Assembly (NCBI GenBank): GCA_963971405.1
Contig: OZ020490.1
Span: 18,253,464 to 18,317,463, forward strand
Length of the DNA: 64,000 nucleotides
Reading direction: 5' to 3'
Source: Psococerastis gibbosa
Lineage: Eukaryota > Arthropoda > Insecta > Psocodea > Psocidae
The notes beneath the pieces were generated by a model that saw only the letters and a program-made list of their open reading frames with translations, ran no database searches and was not told where the DNA came from. A program made the translations under genes and the position numbers. Of the stretch, positions 45,028-55,915 are shown one piece after another; position 1 is the first letter of the stretch; each line of letters opens with the position of its first letter.

Positions 45028-45125
45028 ACAAACTTGTGGTCCAGCGGTTAAGACGACGCCCCGGTTAGGCGTAGATCGTGGGTTCGAATCCCGCCAAGCC
45101 CAGTCTTTTCCATATCCTCTAATTT
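45028..45125 (+). repeat. tRNA-derived SINE (family 1)
   Basis: Contains TGTGGTCCAGCGGTTAAGAC and box B GGGTTCGAATCCCGCC, then CATATCCTCTAATTTT as in the 3.8 kb copy. Confidence 0.75.
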
Positions 45126-45371
45126 TGTTTATAACGAGGAGGTTACCTCTTCAACCAAAGTTAATTTGATGTCAGTGTTAAATATACCATATAATACTAC
45201 TATGTATACAAATTAGTTCGTATATGCATATCGTTTCTTCCTGCCAAAAAAAAAAAAAAAAAAAAAAAACAGAAAATAATAATACAATAAATCAGGCACT
45301 CATTCATTTACTCTCACACATCACTCCCCAGACTGCTTTTGCTAGATTGCGCATAGGGCACACCCACCTTA

Positions 45372-45755
45372 GGCGCCCATTCCATCGACCGGCTAGGGCT
45401 ATTTCCAAAAACAGTGACGTGGTAGCAGACATTCAAGACTTAGGTGGCGTCTCCACCGACTTCGCATTGCAGAATGCAAATGACATTGACGGAAATTAGA
45501 ATTTTTCTTTTTATAGAAATCTATTAAAATGTTTGTACTTAACATATCCCATGACGCCATTTTTTAATTTTAGTTTCTTTGTTTGTGATTTTACTGTATG
45601 ATCATTGATCAATTTTAACTATGGCATAGAGGAAAATAAACATTTCCGTCAATTCTGCAATGCGAGGTGGGTGGAAACCCCGCCTAAGTCTTCAATGTCT
45701 GCTACCACGTCACTGTTTTTGTAAATAGCCCTAGCCGGTCGGTGGAATGGGCGCC
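45372..45755. mobile_element. Foldback MITE of PIF/Harbinger type (384 bp)
   Basis: Its arms, about 45372-45497 and 45640-45755, are inverted copies starting GGCGCCCATTCC. The element is flanked by TTA on both sides (45369-45371 and 45756-45758), and excision in silico leaves one TTA and a continuous LINE frame. A three-base TWA duplication is typical of PIF/Harbinger elements. It contains the arm motif GTGGTAGCAGACATT shared with two other loci in the window. Confidence 0.85.
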
Positions 45756-45896
45756 TTACCCATCGACATTTGATGTCCGGTGGCCAACCCCCTACATGCA
45801 GCAGGTGCGGAGTGCCACAATCAGTGGAACACATAATTACCGAATGCCCTACATACGCAGCGGGCGGACTTTCGTTGCCGAAACCACGCACCCTGC

Positions 45897-45967
45897 CAGT
45901 GCAGGATTAACCCATGGCCACTTGGGGCACAGGCCCCCGGCCATCCCCAGGGGTTAATCCGGCACTG
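45897..45967. mobile_element. 71 bp hAT-type micro-MITE
   Basis: Terminal repeats CAGTGCaGGATTAACCC and their inverse enclose only 71 bases. The exact 8 bp duplication CACCCTGC (45889-45896 and 45968-45975) and CAGTG ends indicate the hAT superfamily. It interrupts the LINE frame between PKPRT and LPNLIGD. Confidence 0.85.
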
Positions 45968-46802
45968 CACCCTGCCAAACTTAATAGGGGACAAGCATGG
46001 GCCGGCCACGGCAACGTTAAGCTTTCTAATCACGACCGGAGTCATGCCACACCTGTAGACAAACTCAAGAAAACCATTCTAAACCACAACTAACAATAGT
46101 AACCAAAAAAGCCATCACTTCCGCACACACACACACACCGACTCGCGCAAATACTCGAAAGAGTCCCGCGCCTTTAAAAAAAAAAGAAAATAAAAATAAA
46201 AAATCACTCCCCAGAAAATGAAGGCTATTATTCATATTACTATTAAATACTCAACAACTGCGCTGCTGCATTGATTTTTTTTTCTTAAACTAATAGGCTA
46301 CCCCATTTCATTAATGAGTTGGTGTACTGTACAGATACATAATCATTACACGAGTCGTAAGTGGTTTTATTTTCACAATTTTTCTCGCGTATTAACGCGG
46401 CATGAAAAGAGCCCCAAGGGGGAAAATATATTTTCACAAACTAGAGCAAAGCTAATTAATTTGCAGACGTAATTAAGAGTCTGGTCGTTATGGACTTGCC
46501 AGCCTGAATATGAATGGGGAATTGTTATAAAAAAATGGTATTTGGAAGTTTTGCAGTTGGGGAGAAAAAATTTTCGAATTCAGATTCTATGGTAAACAAC
46601 AGCAGTTAATCTTATCTCAAGCGTAGCAGTTTATCTCAGGATGCATTTCGCTTGCACTTAGTGAATGAATTTTTTTAAACTACAATAATTGCTGACTTCA
46701 ATAAATGGGGAATTTAAAAAGCAAGCCTTTAATACAGGACAAAAGCTTTAATTTAATAGCGCTGCGTTGTAAAAATTGAACAGGCCCTGGGTAAAATTAT
46801 CA

Positions 46803-47005
46803 GAACATGTATAGTGGTGGTATAGACTCCGATTTTTACCAGACGGGTAGTTGGTTCGAGTCCCACACTTGCTACATTTTCTGACAATGCTTCGGGGCCA
46901 TCGGAGGGCTTATAGAGAAAGCGGTCCCGGGCCTACTTAGTTGAGTGTAAGAGAGGGCTTTATAGCCCTAACTCCGCTAGGTAACTCCGCTAGGTTGGCT
47001 TAGAA
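46803..47005 (+). repeat. tRNA-derived SINE (family 2)
   Basis: Box B GGTTCGAGTCCCACACT, then ATTTTCTGACAATGCTTCGG and TTGAGTGTAAGAGAGGGCTT. The terminal AACTCCGCTAGGT unit is present twice in tandem near 46970-46995. Confidence 0.75.
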
Positions 47006-47044
47006 AGTCAATATTTATTTATTTACAGTTTTCTAAATTGTTGT

Positions 47045-47400
47045 TGTTGTTGTTTCTAACGCCTGCTTTCAGCATTTCTGCTTTAAGCAACCCTGTCAGC
47101 CTGGCGAGTGGAGTGAGTCTGTTTGTTAACTTGAGGCACCCTAAGGGCAGACTCTTTCACCTCGGGGAAAGGGGAGTTGACTAACAGGGTGGACCTCCTG
47201 ATTATAGTGGATTCCGAACCACTTGGGGAACATGGTAAAGTCACACGATTGAATCGGAGGTGACCAGGACTCGACTTATACTGCCTAAGCGCGTTATCAT
47301 GTCCCACCAGGTTCCCCTGCCAGCGCTGTACACACTACCAAGTTGCCGCAGTTTGAAACATGCTCTGCTCTAATGGAATCAACATGGTAAGGCCGTTGGC
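47045..47400 (-). repeat. Dispersed repeat REP-C, inverted copy
   Basis: On the plus strand: TTGTTGTTGTTGTTTCTAAC, CTGCTTTAAGCAACCCTGTC, GATTCCGAACCACTTGGGG and CATGTCCCACCAGGTTCCCC. Matches 36915-37255 in inverse. Confidence 0.65.
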
Positions 47401-47589
47401 AGTTTTCTAAATTCAGTGATTCCTTACTAATTCTATAATAGTATATACAGTATGTATATTCAAATAGGCTACTAATTCAATAAAAAGAACGAATACTGCC
47501 AGCTTTATAGACCTTAACAAGCTCGTCATGCCCACGTCTTACGCTTACTGTAAATAATATATCTGTTTATATTTTATGGTTTTAAATTT

Positions 47590-48245
47590 TGAGGTTACCT
47601 ATCCAAAAGCACTGAATCTAATTTTGGGACGGTTCCATGGTCAAAAGTGGGCAGACCAATATAATACGATAGATCATTGATAGTGGCAGGGTATGCCACG
47701 CTATGTATTGGGGCGAAAGTTTTCATCAAAACCAAATCTTTATTTGGGAAAGCCAAGTCTTTTTTACACCTAAAACATACCTGAAGAAAGAAAGGTGCGA
47801 CAGATTTTTTTAAAAAGTATTTTACATGAAAATTGAATCTTTTTTGTGCCTCCAAAACTGAACTATCAAAGGGCAAGCGACCTATTGGGTTTTGTTTACA
47901 TTAATACCAATTACAGTATGCTGTATGTGAATTTAAAGAAAATCATAGGACCCATTTCTTATAAATAATATTTTTCTATTCATTTTTTGAGGTTATAGGG
48001 AGTGTAAATCCCCTCAAAATTGAGTTTGCCCAAAATAAAAAAAATTGTCCCGATGTATGATTTTTATAAACCTAAATGTCAAATTTCATCATAATCCACG
48101 GAGTAGTTTGCCCACAAATCGACGAACAGACAAACTGGCTGTCAGATATTTCGTAAAAACCACTCTTTTTTTCCTGGAACCACAAAACATGTAAATTCAA
48201 TGAAATCGAAAACTTCGACCATCACAAAGATTTCCTCATTTTTCA
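47590..48245 (-). mobile_element. REP-B, partial inverted copy
   Basis: Matches the 44.4 kb copy in opposite orientation: GTAGTTTGCCCACAAATCGA, AAAATTGAGTTTGCCCAAAA and TTGGGACGGTTCCATGG segments are seen. The terminal TGCTTTCCAATTT is not well preserved. Confidence 0.55.
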
Positions 48246-48264
48246 TATATACAAAAACAAAATA

Positions 48265-48345
48265 TGACTCACTCCTCCCGCCAGACTAACAGGTTTGCTT
48301 AAAGCAGAAATGCTGAAAGCAGACGTTGGAAAACAAAAACAACAA
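48265..48345 (+). repeat. Dispersed repeat REP-C, right-end fragment
   Basis: GACTAACAGGTTTGCTTAAA, then GCAGAAATGCTGAAAGCAGA and an AAC-rich tail. Confidence 0.6.
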
Positions 48346-48954
48346 AAACAGTTTTCCTAGTTGTTAGACCATAATTATACATTAGTGCCTACCATATAAG
48401 ACTGTAATGTTCCCATAAATAAAATTGGGCAACGAACATTCATCAATCATCATGGAATGAAAAGCAAAAGCGACAAAATAGGGGTGAGTCTCGCCTTCTG
48501 CTCGGTAATGGACTCAGCTACTATTCACGTGGATGTTCTCATACCTTTTTCAAAGAGAACCTTTTCCTCACCCCAATGGAAAACCCCCCATGCTTTTCCA
48601 CAATAATGTGACCTCAATCGCGAGATATTTGTATTTTATACCACGAATTACACTTAAACTTGCAATTATTGGTTGATTCTTTGAGTTCTGCTACCTATTG
48701 ATCGACTAGAAGGTCACTTTCAACAATATTCTGACATACGGTGTATATATACAGGTATACCTGTATATATTTTTTAGGGCTTTTTATTTTTAGTATTGAC
48801 CATATGTGTATACGTACTGTATACATTGAACTTTGCCCTGCCAACGACTCCATCGGTTTTCGGACATTATTTTGGTATTGTTTTGGAATGAGTTTCGTAC
48901 CAAAGGGCTAACCTGCCAAGGTTAGGCGTTGGCTATTAAGCAGTAAGTATCATA

Positions 48955-49040
48955 ACTGACAGTTGGACAACGCCCCAGAGAGGCGCAGATCGTGGGTTCG
49001 AATGGTGTCCAGTTCTTCCTTAATCCTCTACTTTCAGTTA
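48955..49040 (+). repeat. tRNA-derived SINE (family 1, decayed)
   Basis: GGCGCAGATCGTGGGTTCGA with a shortened box B region, then CCTTAATCCTCTACTTTC. Box A is degraded. Confidence 0.6.
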
Positions 49041-49122
49041 GCATAATTTACTTAAAACTTATTTTTCACTACATCAGAAGAGCTTTACACTCCCTCTCCT
49101 GTTATTATACTTGATAACTTAC

Positions 49123-49232
49123 CTGGCAAAGGGGTAGAAAAACCTCTCCTATAGAATCATCACGTGAAAACCTGTCCCAGTCGAATACATGCAAGTGTAA
49201 AACACGGCCTTGTAGTTTTTGGATTGGAAAAC
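49123..49232 (-). CDS. Syt7: Synaptotagmin 7, end of C2A exon
   Basis: 110 nt exon between acceptor tttctgtgcag and donor TGCCAG/gtaagt. It completes a Gly codon and encodes FPIQKLQGRVLHLHVFDWDR, then FSRDDSIGEVFLPLCQ. This is the second calcium-binding loop of C2A, with aspartates at D-W-D and R-D-D, and the last strands of the domain. Phase 0 out matches the next exon. The 4967 bp intron upstream of it holds several hAT MITEs, SINEs and LINE fragments. Confidence 0.95.
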
Positions 49233-49349
49233 CTGCACAGAAAAACATAACAGAATTACAACAGAAGAACTGGCTGTTTAGGGTAACCATGATCTTTACT
49301 AGACCTCTAGACCTCCGCTGGTATTGTCCTCAATTATTAATTTTACTAA

Positions 49350-49481
49350 GGCGCAAATTCCACCTACCTCGATAGTGATAGTGATATTTGTCGTGGTAGC
49401 AGACATTAAAGACAGTCTAAAAATGTCTGCTACCACGTCAATATCACTATCGTCACTATCGAGGTCGGTGGTATTAGCGCC
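49350..49481. mobile_element. Hairpin MITE with TAA duplication (132 bp)
   Basis: Inverted arms begin GGCGC and contain CACCGACCTCGATAGTGA-like and GTGGTAGCAGACATT segments. It is flanked by TAA at 49347-49349 and 49482-49484, matching the TWA rule of PIF/Harbinger elements. It lies 117 bp upstream of a synaptotagmin 7 exon. Confidence 0.8.
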
Positions 49482-49499
49482 TAATACTTAATGCAAGGG

Positions 49500-50440
49500 A
49501 CGGGATCTAAATTTTCCATAACTCTACGGTAATTTGGTACATTAAAAGGTGTATTCAAAGATACAGGTTTCTTCTCGTTCAATAATAAACTAAATTCCTA
49601 CAATATGTTATTCTTAGCTCAAAGAAATTATGAATAGCAGGCGATTCCAAAATACGGCCACGTTGGCAATTATTAACTAATGGTGCTTTTAAAACTCCCT
49701 TTTCGCGAAAGTCCCAAATTAATATGCCAAAATAGCTCCGAGTGGCATTCTAAAGCAACAGTTCGAATTCCCCAAGTCGCGCTATTATTTGCCTAGGTAA
49801 TATCTCCATAGTACCTGAGCTTCGGAGTAATAACTTATATAGTCTCAGAGGCGAAGACGCGAAAATCTCTAATCTGTACCTCCTCGCGGTGAAGATGGAA
49901 GCTCGTAATACTGACTGAACAGATAGAGGACACTCGGACAGTAGTTTGAGCCGGGATAAGCGAAAAACACAGTCTTTTCTTAGGAAACTGATCCCGAAGG
50001 CGGAGGAACTCAATGAAGAGTCAACGGCATAACGATGCAGAAGGCAACAGGAAACCCCTACATTACAATTCCCTATAGTATAGTCATCATGACCATGTAC
50101 GTTCCATACTCTACATTCATGGCTTCCATCTAGGGAGTCCGAAATACGGTATCTACTTGTATACTCATTTAATTAATAAAATTGCCATGATGATTGTCAA
50201 TCTTCGATAGAAGAGGGATTTCGAAGAAGAAGATAACTACACGAAATCTGCGAGAAAATGTCGGGTAAAATTACCACGTTTCTTTTTCAAAGTCAAATTT
50301 TAAATGAGAAGTCCCTCGTAGATACCGTCCGTTATCATATAACAACAGTTAAAGGTACTATTTAACATTGTAGAAAGCCTCTACAGGCAGGGGAATTAGA
50401 TGAAGGAAGACAGTGAAAACGAAACGAGATTCTACCCAGA
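49500..50440. other. Intron sequence, no gene recognised
   Basis: Intron of synaptotagmin 7. An open frame at 49750-50013 (minus) has no motif; its complement carries GGCGAAGACGCGAAAATCTC, weakly similar to 40310, so it may be repeat-derived. Confidence 0.45.
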
Positions 50441-50455
50441 GTGTAATATGCTGAC

Positions 50456-50751
50456 TAAGGCCGTATTTACGGGGAGGGGGGTCCAGGGGACCGGACCCCC
50501 GTCCCCCGTCGTGAAAAATTCCATCATCGACAAAGTACACTATTTTCGTATACCCCGCATTCTTTGCCAGTTCCTTCAAAAGGTCGTTTTTAAATTAATA
50601 AAAAATAAATTTGTTCTGTTCTTTCTAAATGTCTACTTGTTGTATTTACTAAAATTCAGTTTTGCTTTCTTAAGCTCGGTATAAACTACTACTGGTAGGC
50701 TAGCATATCCCATACCCCCCCCCCCGTCGCCAACCTATAGCTACGGCCTTG
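50456..50751. mobile_element. hAT-type MITE with exact 8 bp duplication ATGCTGAC
   Basis: 296 bp, ends TAAGGCCGTA/TACGGCCTTG, flanked by ATGCTGAC at 50448-50455 and 50752-50759. The interior has a GGGGTCC...GGACCCCC palindrome at 50473-50500 and a C-run at 50715-50725. Confidence 0.85.
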
Positions 50752-51083
50752 ATGCTGACCACTGCAACAAAGCCGCATTTCCTTTCTCTAAGTCAATTTC
50801 CACAATATAATGTCACATATTTTTTTGGCAGTTTTCAAAAGGAGTGTCTATTTATTTATTTTATAAATAAAATAATATTATATACATCTTTCGATAAATG
50901 TGTAAATTTGAGCGTTCCCTCATTCTTTAAGTAGAATCCATTCCAACAGAAATATTTGCATTTAGATCCAGTTGATAACAGTGATATCAGTGGTGGCTGA
51001 ATGGCTCCCTATCGCCGACCAACAAAAAAAAAAGTCAAAGTGCAAAAATACTGAGTTTTATACGGGAAACGGGACATTCTTCC

Positions 51084-51228
51084 CAAGGCCGTAGCCAGAA
51101 ATTTTTCTGGAGGGGTCCATCTTACGTCATAGGAGGTTAGGTGACCTCATTATATATTAAAACTCCATTCTATCTAGTGCACACTGCCAATATTTCGGGA
51201 GGGGTCCGGACCCCCCTCTGGCTACTTG
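51084..51228. mobile_element. hAT-type MITE, CAAGGCCGTAGCCAGA family
   Basis: 145 bp, ends CAAGGCCGTAGCCAGA/TCTGGCTACTTG, flanked by ATTCTTCC and ATTCTTCT (7 of 8). The inner ends carry GGAGGGGTCC repeats. End sequence resembles 50456-50751. Confidence 0.75.
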
Positions 51229-51239
51229 ATTCTTCTAAA

Positions 51240-52615
51240 CATAAACATATTTTTAAATTTTTGGGCCACTCGCCGTCCCCACGTCTCTGATGACCAGCGA
51301 TTGAAGAAAACCTTCCAGGTGGCGCCTGGATTCAAAAATAATTTCTCGAATCTCTTCCAAGGACTGATACAGTGCCCCCCTCCCCCAATATAGTAAGTCT
51401 GTTGTTGTACGTAAATAAATTACGTTATGCTTCGATACTAACTGAGTTTGTTCTATTTTGACCCTTCACTACCCCTTCCAGAAAAAAAGGCTGGATCCGT
51501 CCCTGATATCTCCAATATAGAACTCTACAAAGATCAATCTCCTGCGGTTGGATAACAACAGGCCTCTAGACAACATCTTGCCACTTCAAGAATTAGGTCA
51601 CAGTAATTATCGGTTATGACAAGAAACTGAAATCGGAATAATTTGTTACTGTATCCCCGCCATTTTGAAATTTGATAAGTTTGAGAAAGTTTGAGAGGTC
51701 AAACAAAATTTATGACTTCAAATTCAAGTCACTTTATTTGAAGCTACTGTTTTGTCACTGGTTCGAGACTTGATGGCTTATTCAGCAATAGATTTGGTTC
51801 AAAGTTACGAATTTATCATTAGATAAGCGATACCTTTGTCATTCGTATGTTCCATTTCAAAGTTAGTAGCATTGGCGTAATTAGGGGGTGGTCTGTGGGG
51901 AGCTTATAGCCACCCCCAGGTACTTGTCAAGTCCACCCAGGATTTTCGAGGAAATAAACGAAATTGAATGAAAAACTTAATAAACGAAAAATAAAAAATT
52001 CGAAAGTTTTTTTTCGCAGAGAATAACAATAATTAAAAAAAAAAATGCTATTATTTTAATATATTATGTGGTCGTAGAGGTCGTAATTGGATACACGGTA
52101 ACCGTGGACGAGCCGTACCCACTTGTAGTTTGAAACAGTATCAGTTACGTTACATGTTACACTGATACGTAAATACCCTTTAGAATCAGTGGACGACTAA
52201 AAATGCACTTCAAAAATAAAAGAAGGTTAACGAAGACCAACATTTCATCCAGAAGCGTAGCCAAGATTACAGGAGACTAGTTTCAGTTTCTCTAAATATA
52301 CGTCCAGTAGCTTCACTTTACAGGAAAGTTATACTACAGTTATTTATATACCATATCTTACCAGCCTCGGTACCACAGACAAGGAATATTACAACGAGAA
52401 TGAATATCAACGGATGTCTCATATTACCCATATTTACAAAGGCTCATACAACAGCATCATTCTTGTACAAATCATATTACTACTATAACGAATTCATTAG
52501 TAGTTACAATAAGTTCGCAAGGCCAAATACGAGCATAAAGGGTTACATTGATATATATATATATAAAACAAACACTAATGACAATGTAACTAATACTAGT
52601 ATTATATCATGATTG
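51240..52615. other. Intron sequence, no gene recognised
   Basis: AT-rich intron of synaptotagmin 7 with decayed G-rich MITE-like pieces near 51880-51950. Confidence 0.5.
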
Positions 52616-52619
52616 TAAT

Positions 52620-52774
52620 AAAATGAATAATGTTTAAACTGTACTCTGTAGGGTGTATCCCGCACGCCTCTGTGAAGGCATGGGAGCCCTAATTGTATTT
52701 TGTCTAATTATTGTATTTATTGGAAATAAAGAATTGTTATTATTAAAGAATTGTTATTATTATTATTATTATAA
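52620..52774 (+). mobile_element. LINE-like 3' end with ATT tail
   Basis: CCTCTGTGAAGGCATGGGAG, then ATTGTATTTATTGGAAATAA and an ATT/TTA run. The layout is that of a LINE 3' UTR; no coding part remains. Confidence 0.5.
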
Positions 52775-52920
52775 GTTTCAGGTTGTTGGTTCGAGTCCTA
52801 CACTTCCTACATTTTCTGACGATGCTTCGGAGGGCATGTAAAGCAGGCGGTCGCGGGCCTTCCTAGTTGAGTGTAAGAGAGGGCTTTATAGCCCTAACTC
52901 CGCTAGGTTGGCTTAGTATT
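52775..52920 (+). repeat. tRNA-derived SINE (family 2)
   Basis: Box B GGTTCGAGTCCTACACT, ATTTTCTGACGATGCTTCGG and end CCGCTAGGTTGGCTTAG. It follows a LINE-like 3' end with an ATT repeat tail at 52625-52772. Confidence 0.75.
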
Positions 52921-52924
52921 TTTA

Positions 52925-54195
52925 TAAATTTAAATTATTTAATAAAAAGTTACAATAGGCTATAAACAGTAGGAATTTTTGTTGTTGTTGTTGTTTTTTC
53001 GCTTTACATTATGTAATATTTATACACATAAGGGCTACGGCTGTGTGATGTAATAATTTTTTTTTCTATTTTCTATTTCTATTTAATAGAACAAAAATAT
53101 TCCTTATTTATTTATTTATTTAATTTAATAATGTCCTGATGGACTTTTTCTTATGGACCCAGACCTACTTATAATGGTCTCTTGTTCAATACCAACGACC
53201 ACATGCATTTCGAACATTTGTGTTGTTTCCGTATGAATTTTGACCATTGGCAAACTGATATAGGGCAAGTCCTCGATATCAACCTACACCGGCTACAAGT
53301 GATAATAAATAAGCGGAGACAAGCTTAGCATTGACGCAATGAAACAGGCGAAAGCATGACTGGACCAAGTACAGACACGAGTCTTACAGGAGACTAACAA
53401 GCTGCTCAAAATTAATGAGAACTCAAAAAATTGGGCTCCTTTGACGAACAGGATGTAAGTGGAGAACCGCCTTGAATATGAGACGTTACGGAGCAAGTGA
53501 ATTGGGTTCGCAACTTTGGTAATTTCAACTTAGATATTCTTCACAGCTCTCATACTTCGTTAGGTACCGTACCGTACTTTAAGTTGGAAACATGCCTAGG
53601 CGGCGGAGTCGGTAAGCGCCTTAGCAATTCAATACTATTGTATCTTTGCCGCAACATGGAAGCGCTCTTTATTGTGCGTATCTACTTTGCAGTCATGTAA
53701 ATTGAAAAAGGACAATAGTCGGTATACATTGTAGAGAGAAATATTTATTTGATTTTCTGGGGGACCCGCCGTTAAGTTGCCACTTTTTTCTTCCGAAGTA
53801 GCGATTATACTGATTATAGTACGATGTAGTTCTAAAATTGCGAGGCTCCGGGCGGCAGGTCATTGCGAGGCTCCGGGCGGCAGGTCATTGCGACGCCCTT
53901 TGCCCTTCGTGAAAAACATGTGATGTGAAAGTAGGTCTGCTGGTTGTTTGTATTTGTAATTTTATCCACTAATAATACCTTTTTTAGTACGGTATTAATT
54001 TGTTATCTTTAGTTTTATGGCAGGCTCTTAAGTCTTTAACTCAAGGGTCTGGCGTTTTTTAGATACAATAATTAATTGCTCTGCTTCAAAAGTTTTAAAT
54101 AAAAAAACATAGTTAAAAGGGTCTATTTTTTTTTTAATTTGCTTGACTTGTTGTGCGAGGCCCCGGGCGATCGCCCTGTTCGCCGCCTTCGGTTC
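52925..54195. other. Intron sequence, no gene recognised
   Basis: Apart from the tandem 25-base units at 53838 nothing is recognised. Confidence 0.5.
53838..53887. repeat. Two tandem 25-base units
   Basis: The unit TTGCGAGGCTCCGGGCGGCA with GGTCA is repeated twice in tandem without change, then a third partial unit starts TTGCGACG. Confidence 0.85.
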
Positions 54196-54199
54196 TTAC

Positions 54200-54347
54200 C
54201 TTCGAAATAAAAGGTTTCGTTCCATCTTGGATTGAGCGTTCTTCGCTTCACCTTCGTTTCCAGTCTGTGCTTCTTGTCCGGTAACAACGTAACTCGGACG
54301 TAAGGGTCTGACGTCCCAGAAATGTCTTTGGCAGGGAGTTCTTTGGC
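54200..54347 (-). CDS. Syt7: Synaptotagmin 7, C2A exon (most upstream exon found)
   Basis: 148 nt exon, phase 0 in and phase 1 out, between acceptor ttttttag and donor TTCGAAG/gtaaga. It encodes 49 residues, [19 protein letters not shown] then [20 protein letters not shown] and RWNETFYFE, the middle of a C2 domain with the first calcium-loop aspartates (KD and SD). Synaptotagmin 7 is a vesicle and lysosome membrane calcium sensor that binds phospholipid and SNAREs to drive slow exocytosis (known for the family). The KKHxLETKVKR and WNETFxFEGFP strings are characteristic of SYT7 rather than SYT1 or SYT9. It is the first of five linked exons; the membrane anchor, linker and start of C2A must lie upstream of 54347 and were not recognised up to 64000. 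Confidence 0.94.
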
Positions 54348-54349
54348 CT

Positions 54350-55490
54350 AAAAAATAAAATAAAGATACATTAAGCGGCAGAGTAGAAAATATAACATGC
54401 GGTACCAAACGAATAATTTAAGGTAAGTAGTTGCGTTGTTTCTTTACATTGCGTTTAAGCTCTAAGCACGGTTTGGGGACTAGAGCGAGTTCTAAATTCT
54501 GAAAAGCTACCTGCATTATCATAGGAGCATTCTTCCTAATTGTTGAAAAAATTGCCTCCAGTTTGTAGAATAAAACTAATCCTTTTTTTTTTAAATTTGA
54601 CGGAATTCGAAATCACATCCCACCAAAAATATATTTTTGAATTTTTGGGGCCACCTGCCACGTTTCCTATAACCTGCCATTAAAAATACGTGGCTGGTTG
54701 TCGGGAACCCATCTCTCCTACATATAACTCTAGTTAAGAAGACCAATAACAACATGGCTTCCGAGGACTGACCAAGTATGAGTATCCCATCTATCTAACC
54801 GAGAATATTGAGAAATAGTACTCATAGGTAATAATATACATTTACAATATATAAATAATATATATAATATACTAGCGGACCCGGTGAACTTCGTACCGCC
54901 TAACAGTCAATGAATGTCGCGTCAGGGATTTCAATTTTCCACATTCTCCGTTGTCAGCATTACATTTTTAATTGGGCATGTTTTTCATCCATCCCGCCCC
55001 GTGTACTGCTCCGCAGCAGGGTTTTTGAAAATCATCTTTTGAAAATGTTTTTTTACGTTTTTCTGTGAATTTGCGATTATGCAACCATGTAATGCAGACA
55101 AATAATTTGCAATAAAAATAATATTGCTACTATAAATTGAAATGTAGGCTATCCTATCTTTCAAGTTGGGTCGAATTGCTCACGGTGTGCAAATCAAATT
55201 TAAAATTGGATCAGTAGTTTAGGATTCCATCGCGAACAAACACGTGACACGTAATTTTTATACATATAAAGATAATATATACGTATGTTTATATAATAAA
55301 TTGGCTACGCATTTAAAATTTGAAGGGGAGGAGCAGCTTTATGTGTACCACTTGAGACAAAAAAAAGGTTACTAGGCGGTTCATTTGAAATTAGTCTTTT
55401 TATCCCTAAATTGGTTAAAAATAAGCGATAGAAGGAATGCGCATATCCTCCGGACTTTGCATAATAAATAAATAAGAAAATATTGACTTT
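54350..55490. other. Upstream synaptotagmin 7 intron, no exon recognised
   Basis: The next upstream exon should end in phase 0 just before the C2A AKELPAKD exon, but none was found here. A TA-rich run lies at 54840-54865. Confidence 0.45.
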
Positions 55491-55496
55491 TTTGTT

Positions 55497-55562
55497 CTAT
55501 TACTAAGCCAACCTAGCGGAGTTGGGGCTGTTAAGCCGGCTTTACATGCCCTTCAAAGCATG
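55497..55562 (-). repeat. tRNA-derived SINE (family 2), 3' fragment
   Basis: The plus strand reads TACTAAGCCAACCTAGCGGA and GGCTTTACATGCCC, the inverse of the family 2 3' end. Confidence 0.6.
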
Positions 55563-55609
55563 GCCTGTACCCTAAAGACAAACGATTGGATACAGAACCC
55601 GAGCTTCTA

Positions 55610-55915
55610 CTAACGGTTAAGAAACGGAAACTAACATACTTTGGCCATGCGATGAGGAACGAAAAGTATCGCCTTTTGTATTATCATTGCATGTATTATT
55701 ATTATTTCAGGACGTAGGAGACCGCCTTCTGCATGTAATAAACCAAAGGAAGATAGATGGACTGAGGGCTCGTGGCAGTGGAAGAACATCCCGGTTGAAA
55801 CATTGATTTGGCAAGAGCACGACTTCCTTATTCAGAGCAGTAGTCTCCAAAGTCCTAATTGCCGCGATGATCTTCGGTAGAAGCGGTATTTACAGAAGAA
55901 GAAGATAGTGAAACA
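55610..55915 (+). mobile_element. LINE C-terminal relic with GAA tail
   Basis: The frame reads LTVKKRKLTYFGHAMRNEKY, then after an insertion of ATT repeats it passes through RTSRLKH and AAMIFGRSGIYRRR before a GAA tail. KKRKLxYFGHxMR is a LINE C-terminal hallmark. Frame breaks are present. Confidence 0.6.

Larger units (their letters stand above)
45333..46202 (+). mobile_element. LINE 3' fragment carrying two nested MITEs
   Basis: The fragment is bounded by an exact 13 bp duplication ATCACTCCCCAGA at 45320-45332 and 46203-46215 and ends in an A-rich tail. Removing the two MITEs inside it restores a LINE C-terminal frame: RLRIGHTHL joins HRHLMSGGQPPTCSRCGVPQ, then SVEHIITECPTY and PKPRTLPNLIGD. 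This is a C-terminal Cys-x2-Cys...His...Cys motif of a Jockey/R1-like LINE. Its 3' UTR includes a CA-rich run (about 46121-46138) and ends GAAAGAGTCCCGCGCCTTTAA. Confidence 0.88.

Noticed and set aside
49750..50013. 87-residue minus-strand frame
   Set aside because: No recognisable motif; lies in an intron and its complement looks repeat-derived.
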